From NCBI GenBank assembly GCA_944381635.1, contig CALWLY010000015.1, positions 21,691 through 85,690 on the forward strand: a stretch of DNA of 64,000 nucleotides, read 5' to 3'. Of this stretch, positions 35,705 through 44,830 are shown piece after piece (positions within the stretch are counted from its first letter, which is position 1; each line of letters starts with the position of its first letter). A program made the position numbers and the translations under genes. The stretch is from an uncultured Lachnospiraceae bacterium (GTDB lineage Bacteria; Bacillota; Clostridia; Lachnospirales; Lachnospiraceae). The notes below the pieces were generated by a model. It had not been told where the DNA came from. It saw only the letters and a program-made list of their open reading frames with translations, and ran no database searches.

Positions 35705-37186
35705 ATGTATGAACTGTTTTTAACGGCGGGAGAAACTATCAGAGATTGCTGGAATTTTGTTTCGGATCATCTGATTTTTTTAAATTTTATTCTTTCGATC
35801 ATCATAGTGTTTTTTCAGCGCAGAGAGCCTAAATCCGCCTGGGCCTGGCTTCTTATTCTGAATACGATCCCGATTGTCGGATTTATTATCTATCTGTTTG
35901 CGGGAACGGATATGCACAAGCGGAAAATGTTCCGGATTAAAGAAATCGAAGATCAGGTAAACGATGCAATCAGAGAGCAGGAGTACAGCATCAAAAGCAA
36001 GGAACTGCGTTTGCTCAATCCGGAGCTGAAAAGCTATGAAGACCTGATTTATTACAACCTGGAAAGCGCAAGGGCCATGCTGACCGGCGACAACACAGTA
36101 AAAATTTTTACGGATGGAAATGACAAGTTCGAAGCCCTGATTGAGGATATCAGGGGAGCAGAGCACTATGTATTTCTGCAGTATTATATTATTAAGAACG
36201 ATGTTTTGTTTAACCGCATCAAGGATGTACTTATAGAAAAGGCGGCTCAGGGAGTGGAGGTCAGAGTTTTATTTGACGGAATGGGATGCCGCAGCGTGCA
36301 TCACAAATACTGGGCGCAGCTGCGGGAACAGGGGATTCACACGGCAGAATTTTTCCCGGCCTTCTTAAGACGGTTTCACCTGCGTATCAATTACCGGAAT
36401 CACAGAAAAATTGCCATTATTGACGGTATGGTTTCCTATGTGGGAGGCTTTAATATCGGGAAAGAATACATTGGACTGGATCCCAAATTCGGCTATTGGC
36501 GGGATACACATCTTCGCATAGAGGGATCGGCCAGTGCGGAGCTTCTGATCCGGTTTATTCTTGACTGGAACTATGCGGCAAAGGAGAATCTTTTTCGGAA
36601 TCCTGTCTATTACCAGTGCTTTAAACCGGGGAAAGGGGAGGCGGATATCCAGATTGTGTCGAGCGGACCCGATTCTTCTCTTCAGAATGTACGAAACAAT
36701 TACCTTCGCATGATCCACAAGGCAAAAAAGAAAATTTATATTCAGACCCCTTATTTCATACCGGATGAATCCATTATGACAGCGCTTACCATAGCAGTCC
36801 ATTCCGGGGTGGAGGTCAATATTATGATTCCCTGCAAACCGGATCATCCTTTTGTATACTGGGCGACCTACTCTTATGTGGGAGATCTGGTGATGGCAGG
36901 AGCCAACTGCTATACCTATGACAATGGATTTCTTCATGCCAAGGGAATGATCATAGACGGGGAAGTGTTAAGCTATGGAACCGCCAACATGGATATTCGT
37001 AGTTTTGCGCTGAATTTTGAAGTAAATGCCACCATATATGACCAGAAACTGGCCACACAGATGGAGCGGATTTTTGAAGAAGACCTTGCGGTTTGTACAA
37101 AAATAACAAAAGATCTTTACTTAAGACGGTCTCTTATGATCCGTTTTAAAGAACAGGTAAGCAGGTTGCTCTCTCCGCTATTGTAA
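35705..37186 (+). CDS. cls: cardiolipin synthase
   Basis: A 493-residue membrane phospholipase-D-family enzyme that joins two phosphatidylglycerols. Two N-terminal membrane helices (FLNFILSIIIVFF and WAWLLILNTIPIVGFIIYLFAG) are followed by two HKD motifs, HRKIAIIDGMVSYVGGFNIG and HAKGMIIDGEVLSYGTANMD. The ATG at 35705 after CAGGGGGATTGTTT gives the family length; the frame is open to 35555 without similarity. The stop codon overlaps the -35 of the next promoter. Confidence 0.94.
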   Translation: MYELFLTAGETIRDCWNFVSDHLIFLNFILSIIIVFFQRREPKSAWAWLLILNTIPIVGFIIYLFAGTDMHKRKMFRIKEIEDQVNDAIREQEYSIKSKELRLLNPELKSYEDLIYYNLESARAMLTGDNTVKIFTDGNDKFEALIEDIRGAEHYVFLQYYIIKNDVLFNRIKDVLIEKAAQGVEVRVLFDGMGCRSVHHKYWAQLREQGIHTAEFFPAFLRRFHLRINYRNHRKIAIIDGMVSYVGGFNIGKEYIGLDPKFGYWRDTHLRIEGSASAELLIRFILDWNYAAKENLFRNPVYYQCFKPGKGEADIQIVSSGPDSSLQNVRNNYLRMIHKAKKKIYIQTPYFIPDESIMTALTIAVHSGVEVNIMIPCKPDHPFVYWATYSYVGDLVMAGANCYTYDNGFLHAKGMIIDGEVLSYGTANMDIRSFALNFEVNATIYDQKLATQMERIFEEDLAVCTKITKDLYLRRSLMIRFKEQVSRLLSPLL

Positions 37187-37209
37187 GCGGGCGGGAAATG
37201 TGCTACAAT
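37181..37209 (+). promoter_or_regulatory. sigma-A promoter of the trigger-factor-like lipoprotein
   Basis: TTGTAA (37181-37186, including the cls stop codon), 17 bp, TACAAT (37204-37209). The leader is ~185 nt and includes a CAGGTCTGTT..AACAGATCTTG hairpin. Confidence 0.65.
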
Positions 37210-37399
37210 GGCGGATAGCAGTATCGTTGGACGAAAAAGTACATCGACGTCGGCACGGATGCACAGGGGAAAATAAAGGGTGTCCTGAACATGAACGCCT
37301 TATTTTAAAACAGGTCTGTTCAGAAAAACAGATCTTGTGAGGCTCGGATGCAGACCGCGCAGTCTGCACAAAGGAACCAAGATTTGGAAGGAGATTACT

Positions 37400-38716
37400 A
37401 TGAAAAAGAAATTTGTATGGATTGCAGCAGCAGCTTTGTCAGCGGCTATGCTGGCAGGATGCGGCAGCAATGAGGATACCACAGCAGAAACAGAAAGCGC
37501 AGCTGTGGCAGAAACAGAGACAGAAACAGCTGCGGAGGAGAAGACCTATTCAGAAGATGCTTATCTGGAGGGCATTAACGCAGAAGATTATGTAACTTTG
37601 GGCGAGTACAAAGGGATTGAAGTGGCGGTTGCACCGGCAGAAGTTACCGATGAGCAGGTGGATTCTTACATCGAACAGTTAAGAAGCAGCAACCCGAATC
37701 GTGTGGAAATAAAAGACCGCGCTGTAGAAGAAGGCGACATTGCCAATATCGACTACGTTGGAAAGAAAGACGGAGAGGAATTTGACGGCGGCAGCGCAGA
37801 AGGTTATGATCTGACAATCGGTTCCGGAAGCTTTATTGATGGCTTTGAAGATGGCATCATCGGAATGAAAACAGGGGAGACCAAAGACTTAAATCTTACT
37901 TTCCCGGAAGAATACCAGAATGCTGATCTGGCAGGACAGGATGTTGTATTTACCGTTACATTAAATGGCATCTATCAGGAAGAACTGCCGGAATTAAACG
38001 ATGAATTTGTACAGAGTCTGGAAATTGAAGAGTGCAGCACAGTAGAGGAACTGCGTCAGTACTGCTATGACGGACTGATGGAGCAGGCGCAAAGCGCACG
38101 TGATTACAATATAGAGACAGAAGTACTGAATCAGATGAGAGAAAATTCTGAATTTCAGGAAGTTCCCCAGTCCATGCAGGAAAGATACTACGATCGTCTG
38201 GAATCCAATCTGACCATGCAGGCCAGCATGTACGGAATGGATCTGGAAACTTTGATGTTATATATGTACGGCATGAGCGAGGATCAGTATGTGGAAGAAA
38301 TGCAGACATCCGCAGAACAGGCCGCTCAGCAGATGATTGCCCTGAAAGCGATTGCTGACAAGGAAGGAATTACCGTGACAGAGGACGAGGAAAAAGCAGA
38401 GCTTGAAACTTATGCTGCAAATTACGGCTATGAAAGCGGCGACGCTTACAAAGAAGCCCTGGGAGAGGGAGACGGCATCAAGAGCTTCCGGGAATATCTG
38501 CTGACAGAGAAAGTCATCGACTTCCTGGTAGAGAATGCGGTAGTGACAGATGCAGTAGAAGAAGAGACTGCAGCTGAAGAGACAACAGCAGTGGAAGAAA
38601 CAGCAACCGAAGAAACAACAGAGACAGAAACAGCAGCTGAAACACAGACAGCAGATGAGACAGAAACAGAAACTCAGTCTGCACAGGAAACAGAATCTGA
38701 GACAGCAGCTGAATAA
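37400..38716 (+). CDS. surface lipoprotein with trigger-factor/FKBP prolyl-isomerase domains
   Basis: A 438-residue lipoprotein. The signal peptide ends in the lipobox LAGC (residue ~21). A short acidic linker leads to a trigger-factor-like ribosome-domain remnant and an FKBP-type PPIase core ([47 protein letters not shown]), then the helical trigger-factor C domain (residues ~215-385). The last ~50 residues are almost only E, T and A. It is likely an extracytoplasmic chaperone/foldase like PrsA in role, although built on the trigger-factor plan. The ATG at 37400 follows GGAAGGAGATTACT. Confidence 0.85.
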   Translation: MKKKFVWIAAAALSAAMLAGCGSNEDTTAETESAAVAETETETAAEEKTYSEDAYLEGINAEDYVTLGEYKGIEVAVAPAEVTDEQVDSYIEQLRSSNPNRVEIKDRAVEEGDIANIDYVGKKDGEEFDGGSAEGYDLTIGSGSFIDGFEDGIIGMKTGETKDLNLTFPEEYQNADLAGQDVVFTVTLNGIYQEELPELNDEFVQSLEIEECSTVEELRQYCYDGLMEQAQSARDYNIETEVLNQMRENSEFQEVPQSMQERYYDRLESNLTMQASMYGMDLETLMLYMYGMSEDQYVEEMQTSAEQAAQQMIALKAIADKEGITVTEDEEKAELETYAANYGYESGDAYKEALGEGDGIKSFREYLLTEKVIDFLVENAVVTDAVEEETAAEETTAVEETATEETTETETAAETQTADETETETQSAQETESETAAE

Positions 38717-38748
38717 AATATGCCAGGCGGCAAGAATGGAGGAAAACT

Positions 38749-40140
38749 ATGGACCTGACGAACATCAAGGAAATATTCCGCAACAGAGGTGAATATTTCA
38801 ATCAGAAAGTAACAGTAGGAGGATGGGTAAGAAATAACCGTGATTCCAAGAATTTCGGCTTTCTGGTTGTAAATGACGGTACTTTCTTCGAGCCGCTTCA
38901 GGTAGTTTACAGCGACAGTCTTTCAAACTTTTCAGAAATTGCCAAAATCGGAGTTGGCTCCGCTGTCATTGTGACAGGTACCATTGTAGAAACACCCGGG
39001 GCAAAACAGCCTTTTGAAATGCAGGCGGAGGAAGTAATAGTGGAAGGACCTTCCGGAGCAGATTATCCTCTTCAGAAAAAACGCCACAGCTTTGAATACC
39101 TGAGAACTATCTCTCATCTGAGAGCAAGAACCAACACCTTTCAGGCAGTATTTCGCGTGCGTTCTCTGATCGCTTATGCGATCCACCAGTTTTTCCAGGA
39201 AAGAGGCTTTGTGTATGTGCACACTCCTCTGATTACCGGAAGCGACTGTGAGGGTGCGGGAGAAATGTTCCAGGTTACCACCATGGATTTAAAGAATGTT
39301 CCCAAAACTGCAGACGGGGAAGTGGACTACAGCCAGGATTTCTTCTGCAAGCCCACCAACCTGACAGTAAGCGGACAGTTAAACGGTGAGACCTATGCGA
39401 TGGCATTCAAAAATATTTATACATTCGGTCCCACATTCCGCGCAGAAAACTCCAACACAACACGCCATGCAGCGGAATTCTGGATGATCGAGCCGGAGAT
39501 TGCTTTTGCGGATCTGAAGGACGACATGATTCTGGCAGAAAGTATGCTGAAATACATCATTCGCTATGTGCTGGAAAATGCACCGGAAGAAATGGCATTC
39601 TTCAACCAGTTTGTGGACAAAGGACTGATTGAGCGTCTGGAGCATGTTTTAAATTCTGATTTCGGTCATGTGACATATACAGAAGCTATTGAGATTCTGG
39701 AAAAACACAACGATGAGTTTGAATACAAGGTACACTGGGGAAGCGATCTGCAGACAGAACACGAACGCTTCCTGACAGAAAAAGAATTCAAGCGTCCGGT
39801 CTTCGTAACAGATTATCCGAAGGAAATCAAAGCCTTTTATATGAAGTTAAACGAAGACGGAAAGACAGTGGCCGCTATGGACTGTCTGGTTCCGGGAATC
39901 GGTGAGATTATCGGCGGAAGCCAGAGAGAAGACAGCTATGAGCTTCTTGTAAAACGTATGGAAGAGCTGGGACTGAAAAAAGAAGATTACGATTTCTATC
40001 TGGATCTTCGTAAATATGGTTCCGCAAGACATGCGGGCTTCGGACTTGGATTTGAGCGCTGTGTTATGTATCTGACAGGCATGGGCAACATCCGCGACGT
40101 AATTCCTTTCCCCAGAACGGTAAAGAACTGCGAACTGTAA
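38749..40140 (+). CDS. asnS: asparaginyl-tRNA synthetase
   Basis: A 463-residue class IIb synthetase. The N-terminal OB fold ([24 protein letters not shown]) binds the anticodon. Motif 2 is [21 protein letters not shown] and motif 3 is [27 protein letters not shown], which fits AsnRS. No T-box was seen in the 32 bp before it, so it probably depends on the upstream promoter. Confidence 0.96.
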   Translation: MDLTNIKEIFRNRGEYFNQKVTVGGWVRNNRDSKNFGFLVVNDGTFFEPLQVVYSDSLSNFSEIAKIGVGSAVIVTGTIVETPGAKQPFEMQAEEVIVEGPSGADYPLQKKRHSFEYLRTISHLRARTNTFQAVFRVRSLIAYAIHQFFQERGFVYVHTPLITGSDCEGAGEMFQVTTMDLKNVPKTADGEVDYSQDFFCKPTNLTVSGQLNGETYAMAFKNIYTFGPTFRAENSNTTRHAAEFWMIEPEIAFADLKDDMILAESMLKYIIRYVLENAPEEMAFFNQFVDKGLIERLEHVLNSDFGHVTYTEAIEILEKHNDEFEYKVHWGSDLQTEHERFLTEKEFKRPVFVTDYPKEIKAFYMKLNEDGKTVAAMDCLVPGIGEIIGGSQREDSYELLVKRMEELGLKKEDYDFYLDLRKYGSARHAGFGLGFERCVMYLTGMGNIRDVIPFPRTVKNCEL

Positions 40141-40152
40141 AGACATCTTTTT

Positions 40153-40194
40153 ATCCTGATGAAAGAAAAGCCATCCTTTCATCAGGATTTTTTT
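40153..40194 (+). terminator. terminator after asnS
   Basis: Stem ATCCTGATGAAAG / CTTTCATCAGGAT followed by a T run. Confidence 0.85.
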
Positions 40195-40361
40195 ATACGA
40201 TAAGAAAGTTTCTTTCTTATCGTATAAAAAAGACGCTCCGCTGTGGATGCGCACTTGCGCGAAAGGAAACTATTGCCTGACGGCAATCGCGCTCGGCGCA
40301 AATGTGCGTCAAAGCGCACATTATTTATGCAATGAAAATATATGTAAATTTTCATTGCAAA
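40193..40361 (+). repeat. GACGCTCCGC hairpin repeat, copy C
   Basis: Begins with a perfect ATACGATAAGAAA / TTTCTTATCGTAT hairpin, then AAAAAGACGCTCCGCTGTGG, GCGCACTTGCGC, TTGCCTGACGGCAA, GCGCTCGGCGCAAATG and TGCAATGAAAA / TTTTCATTGCA. It is the closest relative of copy B. The gap from 40141 to 40519 otherwise holds only the terminator and a TATAAT (40390-40395) for the next gene. Confidence 0.78.
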
Positions 40362-40519
40362 AAAGGTTCCGTCCAAAGATTTTTTTGTGTATAATGGTGA
40401 CAGAGTTGAAATGTTTTCGAATTTTGGGAGTGCTTTGCGCAAAAAATCCGAAAGCATTATGAGGGCAAATGTTTTTGCCCCGGCATCGATACGGAAAAAG
40501 CAGCAAAAGAGGAAACAGA

Positions 40520-41788
40520 ATGAAGAAAAGAGCATGCAGCCTTCTGGCGGTGTTTTTGGCATGTGTTATGATTACCGAACCGGTTTATGCCAAAACCGCA
40601 GCACAGATACAACAGGAAAAAGAGCAGAAAAAGGCGGAAGCAAGCCAAAACCAGAGCAAACTGGACGAGATAAACAGTCAGCTGAATGACCTGAAAGGGG
40701 AACAGGAAGATATTCAGACAGAAATTGATGAGCTGGATTCTCAGCTGGTGGAAATTATGGCCAGCGTTTCTTTAAAAGAAGAGGAAATTGCAGCGGTGGA
40801 AGAACAGATTGTACAGGCTCAGAAGGATTACGAGGAAGCCAAGCAGCAGGAAGAAGACCAGTATGAGGCGATGAAAGAGCGTATTCGCTTTATTTACGAA
40901 AAGGGCGACACTACTTACCTGGAGCTTTTTCTGGAGTCTTCCAGTTTTAAGGACATGCTCAATAAAGCAGAGTATGTGGAAAAACTTTATGAGTATGACC
41001 GGAAAATGCTGAATAAATATGTGGAAACAAAAGAGCAGGTGGCAGAGAAGCAAAATCAGCTTGAGGATTCCAAATCCGAGCTGGAAGCGGAAGAGTACGA
41101 ACTGCAGGAGGAAAAATCCGAACTGCAGAGTCTGCTGGATGACAAAAAAGAGGCTTCTGCTGACTATGACAGCCAGATTGCAAGAATCAGTCAGGAGGCT
41201 GCAGCCTATAAGGAACAGATCCAAAAACAAAACGAAGAGATTCGCAAGCTCGAGGCTGAGGAAGCCGCTAAAATAAAAGAGGAAGAAGAAGCCAGAAAAA
41301 AAGCGGAAGAAGCTAAGAAAAAGACAGAGAGCTCCGGCGCTGCGGCTTCGTCACAGACAGCTTCCGGTTCCTCCTCATCTTCCTCTTCATCGTCAGGAAG
41401 CTCTTCCGGAGGAGCCAAGACAGTTCCGCCCAAAATAGGAACGGGCACCGGCAGTGACATTGCCCAGTATGCCTGTCTGTTTGTGGGAAATCCCTATGTG
41501 CCTGGAGGAACCAGTCTCACAAACGGAGCTGATTGTTCTGGATTTACGCAGGCGGTTTATCGTCAGTACGGCTATAGTATTCCCCGTACTTCTGCGGCAC
41601 AGCGAAGCGCGGGACGGGAAGTGTCCTACGAGGAGGCCCAGCCTGGGGATCTGATCTGCTATGCGGGACATGTGGCAATTTATTTGGGCGGCGGAAGAAT
41701 TGTGCATGCCAGCAGTGTCAGAACCGGTATCAAATATGGGTACGCCACCTATAAGCCTATTCTGTCAGTGCGCCGCATTGTGAACTGA
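40520..41788 (+). CDS. secreted NlpC/P60 peptidoglycan hydrolase with coiled coil
   Basis: A 422-residue exported cell-wall hydrolase. A signal peptide (KKRACSLLAVFLACVMITEPVYA) is followed by a long coiled coil (residues ~25-270, PcsB/CwlO-like), a Ser-rich linker near residue 290, and a C-terminal NlpC/P60 domain with the catalytic cysteine in ADCSGF, a histidine in GHVAIYLGG and a polar/His residue in VHASS. Likely a D,L-endopeptidase held inactive by its coiled coil until engaged by FtsEX-like partners (inference from the family). The ATG at 40520 follows GAGGAAACAG. Confidence 0.92.
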   Translation: MKKRACSLLAVFLACVMITEPVYAKTAAQIQQEKEQKKAEASQNQSKLDEINSQLNDLKGEQEDIQTEIDELDSQLVEIMASVSLKEEEIAAVEEQIVQAQKDYEEAKQQEEDQYEAMKERIRFIYEKGDTTYLELFLESSSFKDMLNKAEYVEKLYEYDRKMLNKYVETKEQVAEKQNQLEDSKSELEAEEYELQEEKSELQSLLDDKKEASADYDSQIARISQEAAAYKEQIQKQNEEIRKLEAEEAAKIKEEEEARKKAEEAKKKTESSGAAASSQTASGSSSSSSSSSGSSSGGAKTVPPKIGTGTGSDIAQYACLFVGNPYVPGGTSLTNGADCSGFTQAVYRQYGYSIPRTSAAQRSAGREVSYEEAQPGDLICYAGHVAIYLGGGRIVHASSVRTGIKYGYATYKPILSVRRIVN

Positions 41789-41869
41789 TGATATTTGTCC
41801 CCGTATTTACAGGGAAACTATCGGGATAGTCAGGATAAAAGAGGAAACAGCAAACAATAGATGCAGTAA

Positions 41870-41990
41870 AAAACAGGGATGTTACAAAAATCAAAGGCCA
41901 TTGTCTGACCGTGGTTTTGCCGGCAGATGTCTGTATGTCAGACAGGATCGGCCGGAAGCCTTTCGAAGATTTTTGTATCATCCCTGTTTT
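41870..41990. terminator. 121-nt imperfect hairpin between convergent genes
   Basis: Outer arms AAAACAGGGATGTTACAAAAATC and GATTTTTGTATCATCCCTGTTTT pair at all but one position; inner blocks AAAGGC/GCCTTT and TGTCTGAC/GTCAGACA extend the stem. It lies 4 bp beyond the DUF3842 stop and 80 bp beyond the NlpC/P60 stop, so it may end both transcripts, but it is longer than a normal terminator. Confidence 0.55.
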
Positions 41991-41993
41991 GTG

Positions 41994-42404
41994 TCAGGAA
42001 ACCAGATTTACAATCTGCTCCACGGCCCGGTCTGTCAGCTCGTTGAGACTGTAGGTCTGAACTCCCACTACAATGTGGTTACACTTGTTTACCGGAAGCA
42101 GAATTTTGGGCGCGGGACTTTGGCCTACGGCAACAGCCATAGTGGGCGTTACTTCCCCCAAAAGTGAATCAGCAGCCAGTATTCCCAGCGGACCGGCGAT
42201 CACATCCGCATCCCGGCAAGCCACCACAACGGGGTTTTCCCCGGTTGCACCGTAATCGGCCCCGGCCTTTAACATGGCTGACGTTGCAAGGGAATTGGTT
42301 CCCAACGCAAAGATTTCTGCGTCTGGAATGCGGGCTTTTTTAAGTTTTTCGGTCAGCAGGCTGCCCATACGCCCGCCCTGACCGTCGATAATCACGATTT
42401 TCAT
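41994..42404 (-). CDS. DUF3842 family protein
   Basis: A 136-residue cytoplasmic protein with a Rossmann-like start (KIVIIDGQGGRMGSLLTEKL) and conserved segments GTNSLATSAMLKAGAD, GPLGILAADSLLGE and NKCNHIVVGV. It matches the DUF3842 group of Clostridia, whose function is unknown; the glycine-rich loop suggests nucleotide binding. GAGGGAAAG precedes the ATG. Confidence 0.8.
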   Translation of the reverse strand: MKIVIIDGQGGRMGSLLTEKLKKARIPDAEIFALGTNSLATSAMLKAGADYGATGENPVVVACRDADVIAGPLGILAADSLLGEVTPTMAVAVGQSPAPKILLPVNKCNHIVVGVQTYSLNELTDRAVEQIVNLVS

Positions 42405-42433
42405 AGAAGCTTTCCCTCGTTATTATTTATACA

Positions 42434-42521
42434 GGACTTTGCATTTACTGCAAAGTCCGTAAAAAATGATTCAGAAATGCAAAAATCCATTGCCGAAGGC
42501 AATTTTAAATGGATTTTTGCA
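42434..42521. other. two stacked hairpins
   Basis: GGACTTTGC / GCAAAGTCC (42434-42458) and TGCAAAAATCCATT / AATGGATTTTTGCA (42478-42521), the latter enclosing a TTGCC-GAA-GGCAA stem. They lie upstream of both the DUF3842 gene and the ABC-F promoter, so they could be part of a minus-strand leader. No gene is present in 42405-42899. Confidence 0.5.
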
Positions 42522-42588
42522 GGTTACTGGAACGGAGTGAACAGTAGCGTTCCCTCCTGTCTTTTCATGGTAACGTATCCGACGAAAG

Positions 42589-42617
42589 TTGTAAAGACAA
42601 AGGAAAGGAAGTATAAT
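42589..42617 (+). promoter_or_regulatory. sigma-A promoter of the ABC-F gene
   Basis: TTGTAA (42589-42594), 17 bp, TATAAT (42612-42617). The MITE begins 7 bp after the -10, right at the expected transcription start. Confidence 0.65.
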
Positions 42618-42624
42618 GTTGATA

Positions 42625-42789
42625 GTAACAGTTCAGCCATCTGCGTATCGGCGGCAGGATTTATGCTCGCATAAAAATTCTGCCGCCGATACGCAGATGA
42701 GCTAAGCGCCAGTCAATGAGAAAAACAGCGGCGTAGCCGCAGTAAGCACGTCAGTGCGGTTTTTCGAATGGCGCGGGCTGAACTGTTAC
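42625..42789 (-). mobile_element. 165-bp MITE, copy 3
   Basis: Inverted relative to copies 1 and 2. Ends GTAACAGTTCAGCC / GGCTGAACTGTTAC are perfect, and the 8-bp duplication TGTTGATA flanks it (42617-42624 and 42790-42797). It lies in the ABC-F leader directly after the promoter. Confidence 0.87.
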
Positions 42790-42793
42790 TGTT

Positions 42794-42860
42794 GATACCA
42801 GGGTCCAAAGGTCAGGAGTTTCACGCTTGCGTGAAAATTCATGACTTAGGAGCCCGAGAG
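42794..42860 (+). repeat. CCAGGGTC element, copy 3 (ABC-F leader)
   Basis: GATACCAGGGTCCAAAGGTC followed by a TTTCACGCTTGCGTGAAA hairpin and CATGACTTAGGAGCCCG. It starts inside the right-hand target duplication of the MITE. Confidence 0.6.
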
Positions 42861-42899
42861 GACGGAATTCGAATAAAAAAGCAGTAAAAGGAAAAAAGA

Positions 42900-44774
42900 A
42901 TGAACTTACTTACAGTAGAAAATCTGACAAAATCCTTCAGTGAAAGGTTACTATTTGACAAGGCCTCTTTCTATTTGCAGGAAGGGGAGAAGGTGGGAAT
43001 TCTGGGTGTGAACGGAACCGGAAAGTCTACCCTTTTAAAAATAATGGCGGGGCTTGAGGAACCGGACGACGGAACGGTTACAAAGGCGAACCATGTAGTG
43101 ATCAGTTATCTTCCCCAACAGCCGGTTTTTCATCCGGAGGATACGGTAATGGAATGTGTCATGCGGGGACACGGTCACAAAGAAAATGACTGGAATGTGG
43201 AAAGTCAGGCGAAAGCCATGCTGACAAAGCTGGGTATCCGGGATTTTTCACAAAAAGCGCAGGAACTGTCCGGGGGTCAGAGAAAAAGACTGGCTCTGGT
43301 TTCTGTCTTACTGCATCCGGCAGATATCCTGATTTTGGACGAGCCTACCAACCATCTGGACAACGAAATGTCGGACTGGCTGGAAGATTATCTGAAAAAA
43401 TGGCGTGGTGCGCTTGTGATGGTTACCCACGACCGCTACTTTCTGGACAGTGTGAGCAATCGCATCGTGGAAATTGATAAGGGAAAGATTTATTCCTATC
43501 AGACCAATTATTCCGGATTTCTGGCTCTCAAGGCGGAGCGGGAGGAAATGGAGCTTGCCAGCGAGAGAAAGAGACAGTCGATTTTAAGAACAGAGCTTGC
43601 CTGGATTCAGAGAGGGGCAAGAGCCCGTTCCACAAAACAAAAAGCGAGAATCGAGCGGTTTGAGGAACTGAAAAACAGACAGGCGCCTGAGGGAGAGAGT
43701 AAGGTGGAGATAGGCTCTGTTTCCACCCGGCTTGGACGGACTACTCTGGAGCTTTCTCATATCAGGAAGGCATATGGGGACAAGGTTCTCATCGATGACT
43801 TTTCCTATATTTTCCTGAAACATGACAGAGTGGGATTTATCGGTCCAAACGGAAGCGGAAAGACAACGCTGATGAAAATCCTGACAGGAGAAATTGCGCC
43901 GGATTCCGGTGAGAGAGTGGTAGGACAGACGGTAAAAATAGGTTATTATGCCCAGGAATTTGTCGCCGAAAAGACCGGTGCTTCTTCGGAACTTGCTTAT
44001 ATGGATCCGAATAAAAGAGTGATTGATTATATCAAAGATGTGGCGGAATACGTAAAGACAGAAGAAGGGAGCATCAGTGCTTCTCAGATGCTGGAAAGGT
44101 TTTTGTTTGACAAAGAAGCACAGTACAGCCTGATCGGCAAATTATCGGGTGGTGAGAAGCGAAGGCTGAATCTTTTGCGCGTGCTGATGGAGGCGCCGAA
44201 TATTCTGATTCTGGACGAGCCCACCAACGATCTGGACATCGCTACCTTGACGGTTTTGGAGGACTATCTGGATCATTTTGACGGCATTGTCATAACGGTT
44301 TCTCACGACCGCTACTTTTTAGATCGTGTGGTGCGCCGTATTTTTGCCTGGGAGGAAGGCGGAAAGCTGTGCCAGCATGAAGGTGGCTATACGGATTACA
44401 GTTTGAGAAAAAGCCTGGAGAAGGAAGAGACTGAGGAAAATGCCCCGGGGAGAAAGGATAATACCGAAAAAGGAAGCGGGAACGACGGACAGGGAAAGGC
44501 TTCCTATCGGACCGGACGGAAAAAGAAATTGAAATTCACCTACCAGGAGGAGAAAGAATACAAGACCATCGATTCGGATATTGCGGCTTTGGAAGATAAA
44601 ATCGCTGATCTGGAAGAGAAGATTTTGAAGGCGGCTACAGATTACGGAAAACTTCGAAGCCTGACGGAAGAGAAAGAAGAGGCGGAAGCAGCGTTGGAAG
44701 AGAAAATGGAGCGCTGGATGTACCTGGAAGATCTTGCCGCAAGAATCGAAGCGGGAGAGGAAGTGGACGCATAG
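42900..44774 (+). CDS. ABC-F ATPase, Uup-like
   Basis: A 624-residue cytoplasmic protein with two ABC domains and no membrane segments. Walker A motifs GVNGTGKSTLL and GPNGSGKTTLM, signatures LSGGQRKRLALV and LSGGEKRRLNLL, and Walker B LILDEPTNHLD / LILDEPTNDLD are complete. A linker follows the first domain. The C-terminal ~80 residues form a coiled coil (DSDIAALEDKIADLEEKIL), as in Uup. Such proteins act on ribosomes. It is not obviously one of the antibiotic-resistance ABC-F groups. Its leader carries a MITE and a CCAGGGTC element. Confidence 0.92.
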   Translation: MNLLTVENLTKSFSERLLFDKASFYLQEGEKVGILGVNGTGKSTLLKIMAGLEEPDDGTVTKANHVVISYLPQQPVFHPEDTVMECVMRGHGHKENDWNVESQAKAMLTKLGIRDFSQKAQELSGGQRKRLALVSVLLHPADILILDEPTNHLDNEMSDWLEDYLKKWRGALVMVTHDRYFLDSVSNRIVEIDKGKIYSYQTNYSGFLALKAEREEMELASERKRQSILRTELAWIQRGARARSTKQKARIERFEELKNRQAPEGESKVEIGSVSTRLGRTTLELSHIRKAYGDKVLIDDFSYIFLKHDRVGFIGPNGSGKTTLMKILTGEIAPDSGERVVGQTVKIGYYAQEFVAEKTGASSELAYMDPNKRVIDYIKDVAEYVKTEEGSISASQMLERFLFDKEAQYSLIGKLSGGEKRRLNLLRVLMEAPNILILDEPTNDLDIATLTVLEDYLDHFDGIVITVSHDRYFLDRVVRRIFAWEEGGKLCQHEGGYTDYSLRKSLEKEETEENAPGRKDNTEKGSGNDGQGKASYRTGRKKKLKFTYQEEKEYKTIDSDIAALEDKIADLEEKILKAATDYGKLRSLTEEKEEAEAALEEKMERWMYLEDLAARIEAGEEVDA

Positions 44775-44830
44775 AGGCAGGAATGCCGGAGAGGTGCGGA
44801 ATAAGGAACAAAAGGAGTACACATAAGATT

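Noticed and set aside
42900..44774. Antibiotic-resistance ABC-F protein
   Set aside because: The C-terminal coiled coil and motifs fit housekeeping Uup-type proteins; there is no resistance-type interdomain feature that I can recognise.
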